DNA of 64,000 nt from Urechis unicinctus (taxonomy: Eukaryota; Annelida; Polychaeta; Xenopneusta; Urechidae). The position numbers were made by a program, and so were the translations under genes. Position 1 is the stretch's first letter; each line of letters starts with the position of its first letter. The DNA lies in contig CM067356.1 of the NCBI GenBank assembly GCA_034190875.2, forward strand, positions 59,134,325 to 59,198,324. The letters are read 5' to 3'. Shown piece by piece: positions 11,251-21,724 of this stretch. The notes beneath the pieces were generated by a model. It saw only the letters and a program-made list of their open reading frames with translations, made no database searches and was not told where the DNA came from.

Positions 11251-12269
11251 TTATCTATAGAGGTCCTTAAGCGTAAACATTCCGGAACCAAGTCCACCTG
11301 TGTAAGTTCCATTTTTCACGCAGTCGAGGTCCTGTATAAACTGGGCAACCTTAGCGTCGTTCTTCTCAATAAAGTCGGGATCAGGACGAGCGGTTATCAA
11401 TCTCATCGTAAAGAGCTTCGAACAGTAGAAAGTCCCTGTCGGCCTCTCTGTGGTCCCACTCGGTCTTCCCAGCCTAGGACCGTGATGCTCCTTTTCCACC
11501 TCCAGGCAACTATTAAACCTCCCGTTAGCGCCATAGTCGCCTTCTTCAAGCCCCTCCACCCCTGCCCATCCCCAAGCCACCGTCTCCTTTCCACCGTCTC
11601 CTTTCTTCCGATCCTTGTGATACACCTGGTTATACACCTCAGCCCTCCCCAGGTCCTCAAAGGAACACAACCTGAAAACGCAATCGACAAACACCCCGAA
11701 GGTCGCCACCGGACTATGGTACAGCCCCAACAGAACCTGAGGCTTATACATATTCGGAATTATCCTCCCAGGACTCCGAGTGTAGGGGCACTTTATCTCG
11801 AGCAGCACAACCTCCTCAGGATGCCCCAGACAGACAGCATCCACTCCAAACACCCCCCCCCCCCCCCCCAGCCACACCGCCGCCGGATCGAGAGCACACA
11901 AAAGCCATCCGGAGAGTAGGCTGTTGCGCCACCCTGAATATAGATATTATTTCCGTAGACCTTGATGTCGTACACCTTCTCCAATACCGCAATTGCAACC
12001 TCCTCATAAGTGGTACCCCAGAGGCAGAGCACGCTAAAGCGAGCAACCTCGTTGCTAGTTTTTTCAGTCAGCTTCTTACTATAGCTGCTGAAGTAGTTTT
12101 GCCCTATGATAGCGGAGTAATCACTTCCTCCAATGCAGCCCTTCCTCATGGTTTTCCACTGGTCTGTATTTTGCTTGAATCCAGTATGATCGTTGCAGAA
12201 AGATTTTATCGCCACCTCCATTATACCCAACAAACACCACTCTTTAAATAAACGGTCGGTCGGCGGCAC
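11251..12269 (-). pseudogene. YqaJ/lambda-exonuclease-like nuclease (Polinton B)
   Basis: Minus-strand reading shows GCIGGSDYSAIIGQNYFSS near the N-terminus and later LLEIKCPYTRSPGRIIP followed by a Gln-containing helix (YKPQVLLGLY). This order (GxS block, then ExK, then Q helix) fits YqaJ-family PD-(D/E)XK exonucleases, which resect double-stranded DNA for recombination. Its presence at one end of the element suggests a role in replication or recombination. Fossil; broken. Confidence 0.65.
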
Positions 12270-12357
12270 TTACCGCGGTACCAAAACGATCACCTCCTGC
12301 GACCCACGTCGACCTAGGCGGTGAGGGGGGTGGAGATACCCTAGCCAACGTCTTAGC

Positions 12358-12863
12358 CTAAATGTCGCTTTTTATTAAAGTATATTTTTCGATCTCGGCC
12401 AAAACAAGCTTAAACTCATCGTCTGAGATAAAGCCATCCTCAAGCGCCGCCGAAATAATATCTGTAACCGTGTTTAGTTTGATCTGTGCCAGAATTTGAA
12501 TCTGGTCGTGCTTCTTTACCTTCGCCGACAGCCGCCGACTGATGACCTTTCCTGCGATCACAACCAGCCCACACACAGCCCCCGTAGCACCCAAGACTGT
12601 AGCAACTTGGGCAGCAACCACCGTAGACATCAGACCCGCATCACTTGCGCCAAAACACATACCCACAGCAACTAAAGCAGTGTCTGCAGAGTCCACTGAG
12701 TATACTGCACACCTATATTTTTTGTACCATATTTTGCACCATATTTTTCAATTTCTTTCTCAAGGTATTGCTTCTTAAGACTGATCTCATTCAGTCGATA
12801 GGATTGCCCTAGACTATATGGAGGCAGCTCCCGATTTAATGGCGCAGTTGGTTGTTGTTTCAC
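12358..12863 (-). pseudogene. Polinton accessory protein with coiled coil and hydrophobic segments
   Basis: Blocks read LNEISLKKQYLEKEIEKYG (coiled coil), then two Ala/Gly/Val-rich hydrophobic segments, then KKHDQIQILAQIKLNTV and an acidic helix with ISDDEFKLVLAEIEKY. I recall this arrangement as a frequent hypothetical protein in invertebrate Polintons. Function unknown; membrane association is inferred from the hydrophobic segments. Confidence 0.5.
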
Positions 12864-12979
12864 ACTACCGTTATAGGCACATAAGTCTATAAGTCAAGTT
12901 CAATAAGGAGTCGTCAAATGTTTGGTTATCAAACTCCATGTTTGTGTGTTAAAGATATAAGTGTAATTAAGAATTCAAC

Positions 12980-13660
12980 ATGATGAGTATTTACGGACGC
13001 AAACTAAACCCATACCGCCGGATACGCAAACCGCTCAGGGTAAAGGGCGTGGAACAGTCTGTAGTCGTTACAAACAATCCAAGCACTATTGACCAGAACC
13101 AAAAACTGCTGGTTCGCTTCCCCAATCTAGGCGCAGACGACGTCATAGTTCCAGGGACAGCACGGCTGGCTTTTACAATCACGCTGACCTCAACTGATGT
13201 TAACCGCAGCGTTGTGCAAAACCAGGGCCGCGCCGTGATCAAGAAAGTGACAATCAAGATTTCTGGCAATGAGGTCATGTCTATTGATGACAGTGATGAG
13301 TACCACTGTAACCACGACTTGTGGCAGACTGCACAGGAGAGACAGGGCCTCCAGTATCAGGGCATTGACACATCAGATGACAGAAACACAACTAAGATAC
13401 GAATGGGGACAGGAGACAAGGATGAGACCGAGAAAGAGGACCTGGCCATAGCCAATGTGTATGGTAACAGGTTCTACGTTCCGCTTGACTTTGAACTCCT
13501 CAAGAGTCACATGCCATTCTACCAGAGTGCGCTTAATGATAGACTGGAGTACGAGCTCACGTTCAATGACTACAACCGCGTAATTCACGCAACGGGTGAC
13601 ACGGATGCCAGCTATAAAATTGATAACATCTCGCTGGAGTATGACATGTTTACTTGCTAA
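12980..13660 (+). pseudogene. Capsid-like (jelly-roll type) protein of Polinton B
   Basis: The frame starts MMSIYGRKLNPYRRIRKP (basic N-terminus) and continues with beta-rich sequence such as DDVIVPGTARLAFTITLTS and ending near NDRLEYELTFNDYNRVI. I recognise the pattern from the putative major capsid protein of Polinton-like elements in invertebrates; the remembered family is longer. Assignment rests on recalled family resemblance and gene order. Fossil. Confidence 0.55.
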
Positions 13661-13661
13661 G

Positions 13662-13802
13662 ATGGCTGTGGGTGGTGGAGTGCCACGTCTTGATTTCACC
13701 CCACGCGACCTGGCTATGGCTGTTGCCGATGTATCACTAGCTATGGCCACAAAGGATATGCTAATTAAACAAGGAATCTTACCAGTTGATATACTGAAGT
13801 AA
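13662..13802 (+). pseudogene. Small 46-residue Polinton protein
   Basis: Starts MAVGGGVPRLDFTPRDLAMA directly after the capsid-like gene and overlaps the next start by one base (TAATG). No known domain. Confidence 0.4.
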
Positions 13803-14218
13803 TGGCCACACTCGTGCTGCTTGTTGGGGGCGCTCTTGTTAACGCCCTTGCTTTCTCTGGGAGCAACTTTTTGTTCTCTAAATTACGAAGCAGCCAAGTG
13901 GACGCGGAACGTAAACGCCATGATATGGCAATCGAGCAGCTTTAATCTGCTCAGGCAGCATGGGCCAAGAAGAGAACTGAGCATTTAGACTTAATCAATG
14001 AGCAACTGCGCCGCCAGGGACATGCCGAGCATATTTTTAGGGATGCGAACGAGGCTATGCATGAGTACTCCCTGATTACAAATAAAACCGCTGGGCTCTG
14101 GGCTTCAGCTTTCAGACTTCTACGTGCCCTCAGATGGTCAAAAAGGGTGTGAGGTGGCGTTCATTATACTGGGTATGGCTGCGACTGGGTTGGTTGCATA
14201 CAGGCTTGCTAAGTAGGT
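13802..14218 (+). pseudogene. Small membrane/coiled-coil Polinton protein
   Basis: N-terminus MATLVLLVGGALVNALAFSG is a hydrophobic helix, followed by a charged helix (RKRHDMAIEQL...) and a second hydrophobic segment near the end. I recall this type in related elements between capsid and integrase genes. Possibly a virion membrane protein; inference. Confidence 0.45.
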
Positions 14219-14246
14219 CATTTGGAGACTCGGGCGTTTACTGTAT

Positions 14247-15245
14247 ATGGATCATCTCATGCAGAAGATATACTATAGTCCTAAGGACTACTGGAAACGC
14301 ATAACAGCTATCAAAAAGCTTGCAACAGAAACGAGGGTTTCTGAGGAAGGTGCCAGGGGGTGGCTAATAAAGCAAGCTATATGGCAAATTTACCTGCCAG
14401 TGCCAAAACACATTCCCAGACCAAAGTTTGATGTCCCTGTCCCTAAGGAGGTTCACCAAGCCGATCTCTTATTTCTTCCTCATGACGTTGTGAAGCGCCG
14501 GACTTACAAGTATGCCCTAACAGTGGTTGATGTGGCCTCTCCCTACAATGCAGCCGATTCATTGACTACAAAGGAGGCTAAAGAGGTCGCAGGTGCACTG
14601 GAGAGGATATACAAGCGAGGACCGCTGGGGTGGCCTAAACTACTTCAGGTGGACCCCGGGCGGGAGTTTATGGGAGCAGTTAATCAGCTGCTAGCAAAAC
14701 ATGGAGTATCAGTCAGGCGTGGCCGTGTGAATATCCATCGAGATCAGGCTATAGTGAAACGCTTTAACCGAACACTGGCTGAGCGACTCTTTGGTCACCA
14801 GTATGCTGTAGAGTTAAGGGATACTGGAAAACGATCGAGGGAGTGGGTTTCTTGGCTGCAGGCTGTAGTCTCTGCGATAAAGAATGAGGTGACCTGCTTG
14901 ACTGGAAAAAAACCTAAAAATGCTATAAAGGCAAAACGAGTTGCACACAAGCCCTCTGCAGTCGTACCAGGGTGCCCGCTGGGTGTTAAAGAGCAAAAGA
15001 TTCCTTCTGGTGTTGGCGTTCGCTACCTCTACCAGCCTGGTGAGGCAGAGCAAGACCAGCGCCAGCGGGCCAATGACCCTGTGTGGTCACTCAATGTTTA
15101 CCGGATTGGACACTCTGTCACTAAATCTGGTGAGCCTGTACTTTACTATTTGTTGGATGGACCGCTCCGTAGCTTTGTAAAGGAGGAGCTGCTTGTTGTG
15201 CCGCTCGATACCCAGTTACCAATTAAACAAAATGCAGATAGGTAG
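14247..15245 (+). pseudogene. Polinton integrase (rve family)
   Basis: A 332-codon frame with N-terminal helices, an RNase-H-fold core with VHQADLLFLPHD and LLQVDPGREFMGAVN, and a C-terminal region with RYLYQPGEAEQDQ (chromo/SH3-like tail of Polinton integrases). This enzyme joins element ends to target DNA. It is the best preserved gene of the element. Confidence 0.85.
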
Positions 15246-15247
15246 TA

Positions 15248-15626
15248 ATGGAAGCAACTGGAAAGTGCCCCTGGATATTACTCGGGAAGAGAGACCCTTG
15301 TGACAGGCCCTGTAAGTTTGACTTTTTCACAATGCACAGGTTTAAGATTAAGCGGGGGATTGTAAATCGACTTTGTGTGCCAGATGGGCATTAAAAATAA
15401 CCTAAAATTATGTATGGATTGTGGATATGAAAGAGTTAATCACAACCTCATGAGGAAGAAGAAGAGGCTTGAGGGCAGGAAGGCCCGGATGGCGACTCAT
15501 GTTGAGACTGGTATGACTGAGGAAGGCGTATTTGATAAACCTTCTCGAGCTAGGAAGACCAAGCCGGGTGGTGCTGCTCCCAAACCCCCTCAGGCCAGGA
15601 AGACCACTCCTTTACGCTCTCCCTAG
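15248..15626 (+). pseudogene. Cys-rich, Lys/Arg-rich small protein (Polinton B)
   Basis: Contains CQMGIKNNLKLCMDCGYERV, a possible zinc knuckle, then a Lys/Pro-rich tail (KTKPGGAAPKPPQARKTTP). The same block follows the integrase in Polinton A, so it is a genuine element gene of unknown role. Confidence 0.5.
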
Positions 15627-15810
15627 GCCACCACCAATCTCACTATAGCCTGCATGGTGGATGACCTCCTGATTGCAAAGGGGGTAGAGGGTGAGGAGAG
15701 GTGTCCAACAGCGATGTGGTAAGTTCACCATCACCCCTCATTGGCCGGTCGTAGGTGGAAGGTGTGGATACACCCACGGTTGAATACGATGCAACCCGTC
15801 TGCCGGCAGT

Positions 15811-18800
15811 CTAAGCGGGGTGGTAGGCCTGGGTGCGACTATGCCCGTAAGCTAGGGTGTGTACTCCACCCGGAGCTATCCATCGCTTTGTATCAAAGGG
15901 GTATAGAGACACCTTGTTGACGTGCAGCCCATATATCTTGTGACTGTCACTTCGGAGCATGTTCATCCCATGGGCGAACGGCTTCTGGTCGAACAACGAT
16001 TCAAGGTATTGGGCGTGGCACAGGTGTTTCTTGACCACTAACTTTTTTACGCCCTTTGCTTTCTTGATTTACTCCCAGGTCGACATCAGGATGGAGTACA
16101 TCTTTGGGCGCAGGCCTACATTCTCCCTGATGGGTACACCGCCGCACTCGTCCCTCATCTTTCCTAGAACCTTCTTGTTCTCGTTGCTGTGGAGCAGGTG
16201 GGCTGGGTCGTAGTTGCTGGTGTCGAATAAGTCACTGTCTTTTTTCATGTCGGCGTAGATGTCTGGTGTGCGGATCTCCAGGATGAAGGAGTCAGTGTCG
16301 GTATAGAGTAGGTTGACCCCCCGGCCGTACTGGGACTTCATGGTGTTGTAGTAGAAGTCATACATGAGGTGCTTGAACAGATCGAGTATGCACATCCCCA
16401 CATAGACCAGGTGGGCATTGTGGATGTGGATGGCGGCTAGGTCGTCGTCGAATATTTTCTTGTGGGCGAAGGCGGGGCTGGCAATGAGCTTTCTTAGTTT
16501 GATGTTCCTGTAGTGGAGTACGTACGTCTCCTTATTCCTCAGTTTTGTGACCAGCTTCTCGACTTCTACGACGTGGCCGCCGTATTGGTTAAGGAGGTTT
16601 CTCTGGTAGTCTGAGAGCCACTCGTTCTGGACAAGGAGTCGCTCTGGGGCCAGGGGGTAGTCGTTGTGGTCGTCGTGAAGCTCAGCTGGATACTCCAGGT
16701 CGACCTCAAAGATATACCCAGTCTCGGCATCGTCAGGGTGGGTGTGGACTATTCTGGAGAGCGACTCTGGCCGGTCCACCCACTCAATGTTCGAGGTGGG
16801 TAGGGCCAGGCTCATTGCCCATCCATAGAGGTTGTTGGCGTCGAGGTACTGGATATAGTTCATGGGCTTGTCCTGATCGAAGTCTCCTACGTAGGGATTG
16901 TTTGATTTGGCGTGGCGCCGCGAGACCATACTTATTCCTCCACGCAGACCCTTCTCGATGAAGAGGTGTTTGTCGAAGTTTTACCTATGTGCTCTTGAGA
17001 AGAGCGTCCCACGAGAGGCCTGGGCTGGTATAGCAGTGGGCTGGGTCCAGGCGTACTGCTTTAGGCTGGTCTTCCGGAAGGTTTCAAACACGTCGGCTAG
17101 GAGGAGGACATCTGTCCGGAGGTAGAAGTCGTGGTAGTTGCCCATGTTCTTGCAGCCAAACGTGCTCCAGACCTTTTGCGCATGGGCGTAGTCTGTGGCT
17201 GATATGCCCTGCTCCGAGAGATTGCTGTAGAAGTCTTGGGTGGGCAGGAGGGGAGAATCAAACTTATCCCAGCTGTCCATGAACTCGTAGGGGAAGACTC
17301 CCTTGCGTAGGAGTAGCCCTCGCTTTGCCTGGTCTGGCTTATACTCTGCCGTTACGGTGAAAGCGTCTGGGCTGTTGGCTGACACCAGCTTGTCGAGGGA
17401 GGCCAGGAGGAACTGTGCACCGTCTATGAAACGGAGCTGTCTGAGGGATAGGTATATGTACTTCTCCATGTTGTTGTATACAGTTGATGTCTCCCTCTAC
17501 CTTGCTTATGCCTTGCACTAGGAGATGGGAGTCATAGCCCCTCAGGTTAAGGAAGACCACGGGGATGGTGGTTGTCTTGGGGCTCAGCTTAAGCCTTAGG
17601 TTGCAGGCGCTGTGGGCTGGCCCTCTGTACTTGCTGGTTATATGGCAGTGGTCGCGGACCTGGTCAGTTCCGAGTGGTTTGCTGCAGACGTGGCACTGGG
17701 TTGCGGTCTTGTGGACTCTTTGGTCCTCCCTGGTCATCCGCATGTGGACTGGCTTGGAGAGAACTGATTTGATCTTTTTTCCTCTTGTTGTAGGGCTTTG
17801 AGGAACTTCTCCACAGTGTCTTTTCCCCTGTAGATGACTAGGGGCGAGGTCTTTCCATCGCATCGGACCACTATGTAGCCGAACCCGCAGCCTTGGTGTT
17901 CCTGGGTTTTCTGGGTATTGCATTTTTCTGGATTGAGTGCTGGCCCTGGGAGCTTCACTGTGAGCACCTCAAAGTCAGCGTAGATGACGTAGGGGGCTGG
18001 GAGTTGCTTTTGCCTGTTCTTGAAGGATAGGATGTTTTTCCCCTCTTCTGGCATGTCTACCCACACGGCTGTTTGGCCGACCCCTGCACACTCTGGCTTG
18101 TGGACCTGGAGTAGGGCCGAGGTGGTGTAGCCGTGGAGGCAGCGTTTGCAGAAGAATTTGCGGCACTCGTGTTTTGTCTGGTTGCAGAGTAAGCGGTCTA
18201 GGTTTTTTATCCATGTGTAATGGTATACTCTGTCCTTCTCGAACAGCATGAGGTTTATGCAGGTGCCGGGGTATTTGCTGATCCGGTGGACTATGACGGT
18301 TTTCCCATCCCAGCCAAATATGTTCAGGCCTAGGTTAAGAGCCTTTTCAACTTTTTCGGCGTGGGAGACGGGTGTTGGGTACGCCACACCTGATGCCTTT
18401 AGCTTATCTAGGAGCCACTGGATGTTGTATTTTGATGGTCGTTGTGGGTCTTTGGCGACTGGGTACAGAGCTGAGATGATGGACCATAGAATGCAGAAGT
18501 CGTCCCAGTTCTTTACGTTTATGATGGCCCCTTTGTTTGCCAGTGCTGGCGGTAAGGGGAGGTAGGAGCCGCCTTTGAGTGGTTGAGATTTGGCGATGTC
18601 GATCCAGATGGTTTTTACTACTTCGAACACCCATCCAGAACCTTGGTTAACCAACTTCTCCAGCATCTCCTGAATTTGGGGGGTGGCTTGGTTCATCGTA
18701 GGGTCAATGTCTTCTGGGTCTAGAATCACCTGCTGCTTATTTCGTAGGACTGGTTCATTATACTCAGTGACACCATTTTTGTCGGTCTTGCAGAGATTTA

Positions 18801-19319
18801 CCGTGATTGCGAACTGGGTCTTGAGGCCGCCTAGCCGGTTCAGCTCCTCTGGCAGAACTTTACGAACCTGGGGTTGCACGCCTTTCTGGAAGGTCAGGAG
18901 GTCTGGGGCGTAGGGGTGAGTCTTGGGAACGTTCATGACCCAGCCTTGCAGTTGGTTGCTGATGGCCTGCTTGGTTCTCCTGAATTTGAGGCGGGGAGTG
19001 GAACTGGTATGAGGCTTGTTCGGGGAACTAGGACCGGCCTTACGCGGGGGAGTGGTTTCCTGGAGGCGGGCCTGGGGTGTGGGGCCGGTGCTTTCACCAC
19101 TTCAGACCAGAGTCGGGGGGATGGAGTCGGCGGCTGAGGGTTACGGTCCGCCATGGTTGTTATTTTTGCGTACATCTCCTTGTACGTCCTGTCGAAGGCG
19201 TTTTTCTTTATGAGTGCCGCGAGGGCGACCTTCGTCCGTGGATAGGGTGGCAGGGCCTGGCCGTGGATTTCAGCATAGTCGACTTGAGCCTGTTTCGCAC
19301 GTATATGGTGGGGCGTCAT
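15811..19319 (-). pseudogene. Protein-primed DNA polymerase B (Polinton B)
   Basis: Minus-strand reading from the right end shows a Pro-rich N-terminus, NLGLNIFGWDGKTVIVHRIS, a Cys/His finger (ECRKFFCKRCLHGY), the exonuclease block YVIYADFEV, further blocks VVFLNLRGYDSHLL and [17 protein letters not shown], and the polymerase blocks LDANNLYGWAM and LLYTDTDSFILEI. These are the expected B-family polymerase motifs with terminal-protein-type insertions. It is present nearly full length, with several breaks. Confidence 0.88.
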
Positions 19320-19419
19320 TGCTCTAATGTTTTATTAGTCTAAAAGGGGGTTCAAAATCAAGTCGCGACGAAATACTCACCTATGACTAGTGGCCGGTGG
19401 TTCCTTGTACCCTGCGACT

Positions 19420-19634
19420 CGTGGCTCCCTTACCCTGCGATTTCGTTGCAACTTGATTTTGTGTTATTTTTTTAACCTGTGACTCATGGCTGCCCCTTCC
19501 CCTGTGACTAATGGCCTGCTGAGAGGGTCACAGTATAGGTAATGGTGGTTCCCTGCGATTTCGTTGTGACTCATGGCTGCCCTTAACCCTGCGAATCACG
19601 GCCTACTGATAAGGTAGCAGCTTTAATCCTTGGC
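19420..19634 (-). repeat. Right terminal inverted repeat of Polinton B
   Basis: Reverse complement of the left repeat at 11,037-11,190, including the CACTGT-free outer block CCTTGGC and several copies of a TGTGACTCATGGCTGCC-like motif. Confidence 0.85.
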
Positions 19635-19814
19635 ACTTAGTCACTTTTTGCTAATATAATATTAAAACTTATTCTATAATCTCAAAATAACAGAGAGCTT
19701 CCAATGTGGAGACATCCGGAGTAAATGATTCGAAATAATGCGTCGTGAATGACTGGTTTACAATAGCAATAATGCAAAGCTACACTAAGCTGGAAAACCA
19801 ACCCCACGCAACGA

Positions 19815-20320
19815 GAGGTGGTGGGTTATGATGATAGGCGTTGAGTAATGGTGGGTAATAGTTAGAGGTGGCAGGTAAAAGTGAGAGGTGGTGAAAAATA
19901 TTGAGAGCTGGCGGGTAACAGTGAGAGGTGGCGGGTAATATTGAGAGGTGGTGCGTAATGGTGATAGATGGTGGTCAATAGTGAAAGGTGGCGGGAGATG
20001 GTGTATTATAAAGGGAGGTTGGTTAACAGAAAGGGGTGGCGGATTATAGTAAGAGTTTGCGGGTAACAGTGAGAGGTGGTGGGTAATAGTGGGAAATGGC
20101 GGAGTAAAGTAAGAGGTGGTGGATATTAATTGGAAGAAAGCGGGAAGTTGCCGTCAATAGTGGGAGGTGGCAATTAATAGCAAGAGGATACAGGTAATAG
20201 TGTGTGTTGCGGGTAAAAGTAAGAGGTTGCGGGTTATAGTACGAGTTGTGGAGGTGGCGGTAAACAGTGGGTGGTTGCGGGTAATGGTGAGAGGAGGCGG
20301 GCAAAAGTGAGAGGCCCTAC
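19815..20320. repeat. Degenerate ~20-bp minisatellite
   Basis: About 25 imperfect copies of a unit resembling GTGAGAGGTGGCGGGTAATA. Between Polinton B and the Gypsy element. Confidence 0.9.
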
Positions 20321-20737
20321 TGCTTCATTGACAATATCCGTCATAAATTAACATGAAGACATCAAGGAAACCTTTAACAGAAGGAGCCTTTAACAACATG
20401 GCGGCTCGTCTGTTGTAAATCTCGGTGCACGGACAGATTATAACAGTTTTCACATTGTTTGAATAACGCTGTAGCCATGTAAACTGGACTATTAAGAGCG
20501 TAAAAGCCACAGGATCAAAAAGCGTAAGAGGCTGGGTGGAGAAATCACAAAACATCACTATCTGATAAGAAAACATATTTTTGTGGCCAAGCCTAGCTAT
20601 TACATAACAACGCATATGCCGAGATAAAGTGCGAAAACCGGTATGGATCAGGACGAGTTCACAAAAGCCTTTATTACGCTTTAATTCAACGCCGTCACGT
20701 TAAAGCCATTGGACCACAGCGGTGACGTACGTCATCA

Positions 20738-20752
20738 CACTTCCCCCCACCG
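20738..20752 (-). other. Candidate polypurine tract of the Gypsy element
   Basis: Minus-strand GGTGGGGGGAAG precedes TGTGATGACG, the usual arrangement of a polypurine tract and LTR start. The rest of the putative LTR would be short (about 110 bp). Unconfirmed because no second copy was found. Confidence 0.35.
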
Positions 20753-20914
20753 TATGATGATGGAGTTGGACCCCACCCTGGACTTTCCCAACCCCCTCGG
20801 ACCGATATGCCCCCCATCACATCTCGTAGAGTCGACAAGTATCCAGGGCAGTGATGTTATTAAGCTCCACTGGATCCTTGCCGACTCCCCGCGCCACCAA
20901 AGCCGCCACTACCC

Positions 20915-21724
20915 CTATATGGCTGGGTGATCGGCAGTTAAGATAGGGGCATCTGTCTCTAACAACAGGCGATCCAGGGGGATGGAGCGCAGGGCCTCGA
21001 GCTGGCAGGTACTGAAACCTCGCACCAGCCGAGTGAACCCAAAATGGACGTTCGGAAACTTCGACGCCCACCGGCTAACCATATCCCCAGATCCCGAGAA
21101 ACAGTGGAGGTGAATCCACTGCTCTCTGGGCACCTGACCAAGCAGCTGATACAGGGCACAGCAATATGCCTCTGTGCCGTCATCTCCCTTCATTCCCCGG
21201 ATGTGCAAAACCAGCACATGCCGGGGCTCCAGGAGGGACAGCACGTGGTGTAGGGCATGCTGCTGTGTCCCCCATTCAGCAGGGGGGACTGAATGGTCTA
21301 TGCCAACCTCCCCAAGACCGACAACTTCGGACCGTTTGAGAAGGTTGGACATCACCTGCATTTGGTCCGATGTGCACTTCGCTGCATGCTTGGGGTGAAG
21401 ACCAATCGCGACCCGTATTTTGTGCTGCCCCAGGCGGATGATTTCCTCGACACTGGGGTAAGTGGCGGGGTCGCAATAGTTGGCCACAGCACCCCCAACG
21501 TCGACAGCGAAGGCAGACTGGGGCTTGGCAGCCATGAACAATTTACTCGGCCCAGACTTCCGTGATAGGCCCAGGGAAGTCAGGGTCCTGTCCATGTGGA
21601 AGTGGGAATCGAAGGCCACAGGAAGCTGAGGTTCCAGTTCGGCAGGCCTCTGCCCCGCCCCGCTCCTCGACCCCACCACACTGTGCAGGCCGACGGCCCA
21701 AGTCCCAGACGAGCTCCCTCTCAC
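20915..21724 (-). pseudogene. TatD-type metal-dependent nuclease domain in Gypsy element
   Basis: The frame contains AFDSHFHMDRT (HxH metal site), a glutamate block VVGLGEVGIDHS, VLVLHIRG, LHCFSGSGDM and LLLETDAPIL, in the order seen in TatD family DNases/3'-5' exonucleases. This family folds as a TIM barrel and degrades nucleic acid. It lies beyond the PHD region on the same strand as gag-pol, so it appears to be cargo of the element. A GTG opens the longest frame, so the true N-terminus is unclear. All expected metal-site blocks are present by eye. Confidence 0.75.

Larger units (their letters stand above)
11037..19634. mobile_element. Polinton B, 8.6 kb, broken
   Basis: A Polinton fossil bounded by inverted repeats: CCAAGGATTAAAGCTGCTAC at the left end is found reversed at the right end. 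Parts: YqaJ-type exonuclease (minus), a coiled-coil/membrane protein (minus), capsid-like protein (plus), two small proteins (plus), integrase (plus), a Cys-rich protein (plus) and DNA polymerase B (minus). No clear target-site duplication was found. It looks far better preserved than Polinton A, with roughly five to ten breaks, so it is younger but not whole. I did not find the ATPase or protease genes. Confidence 0.85.

Noticed and set aside
11482-11919. Plus-strand 145-codon Pro/Ser-rich frame
   Set aside because: It is the shadow of the minus-strand YqaJ-type gene.
11031-19640. Target-site duplication flanking Polinton B
   Set aside because: The six bases on either side of the repeat ends do not match in any register tried.
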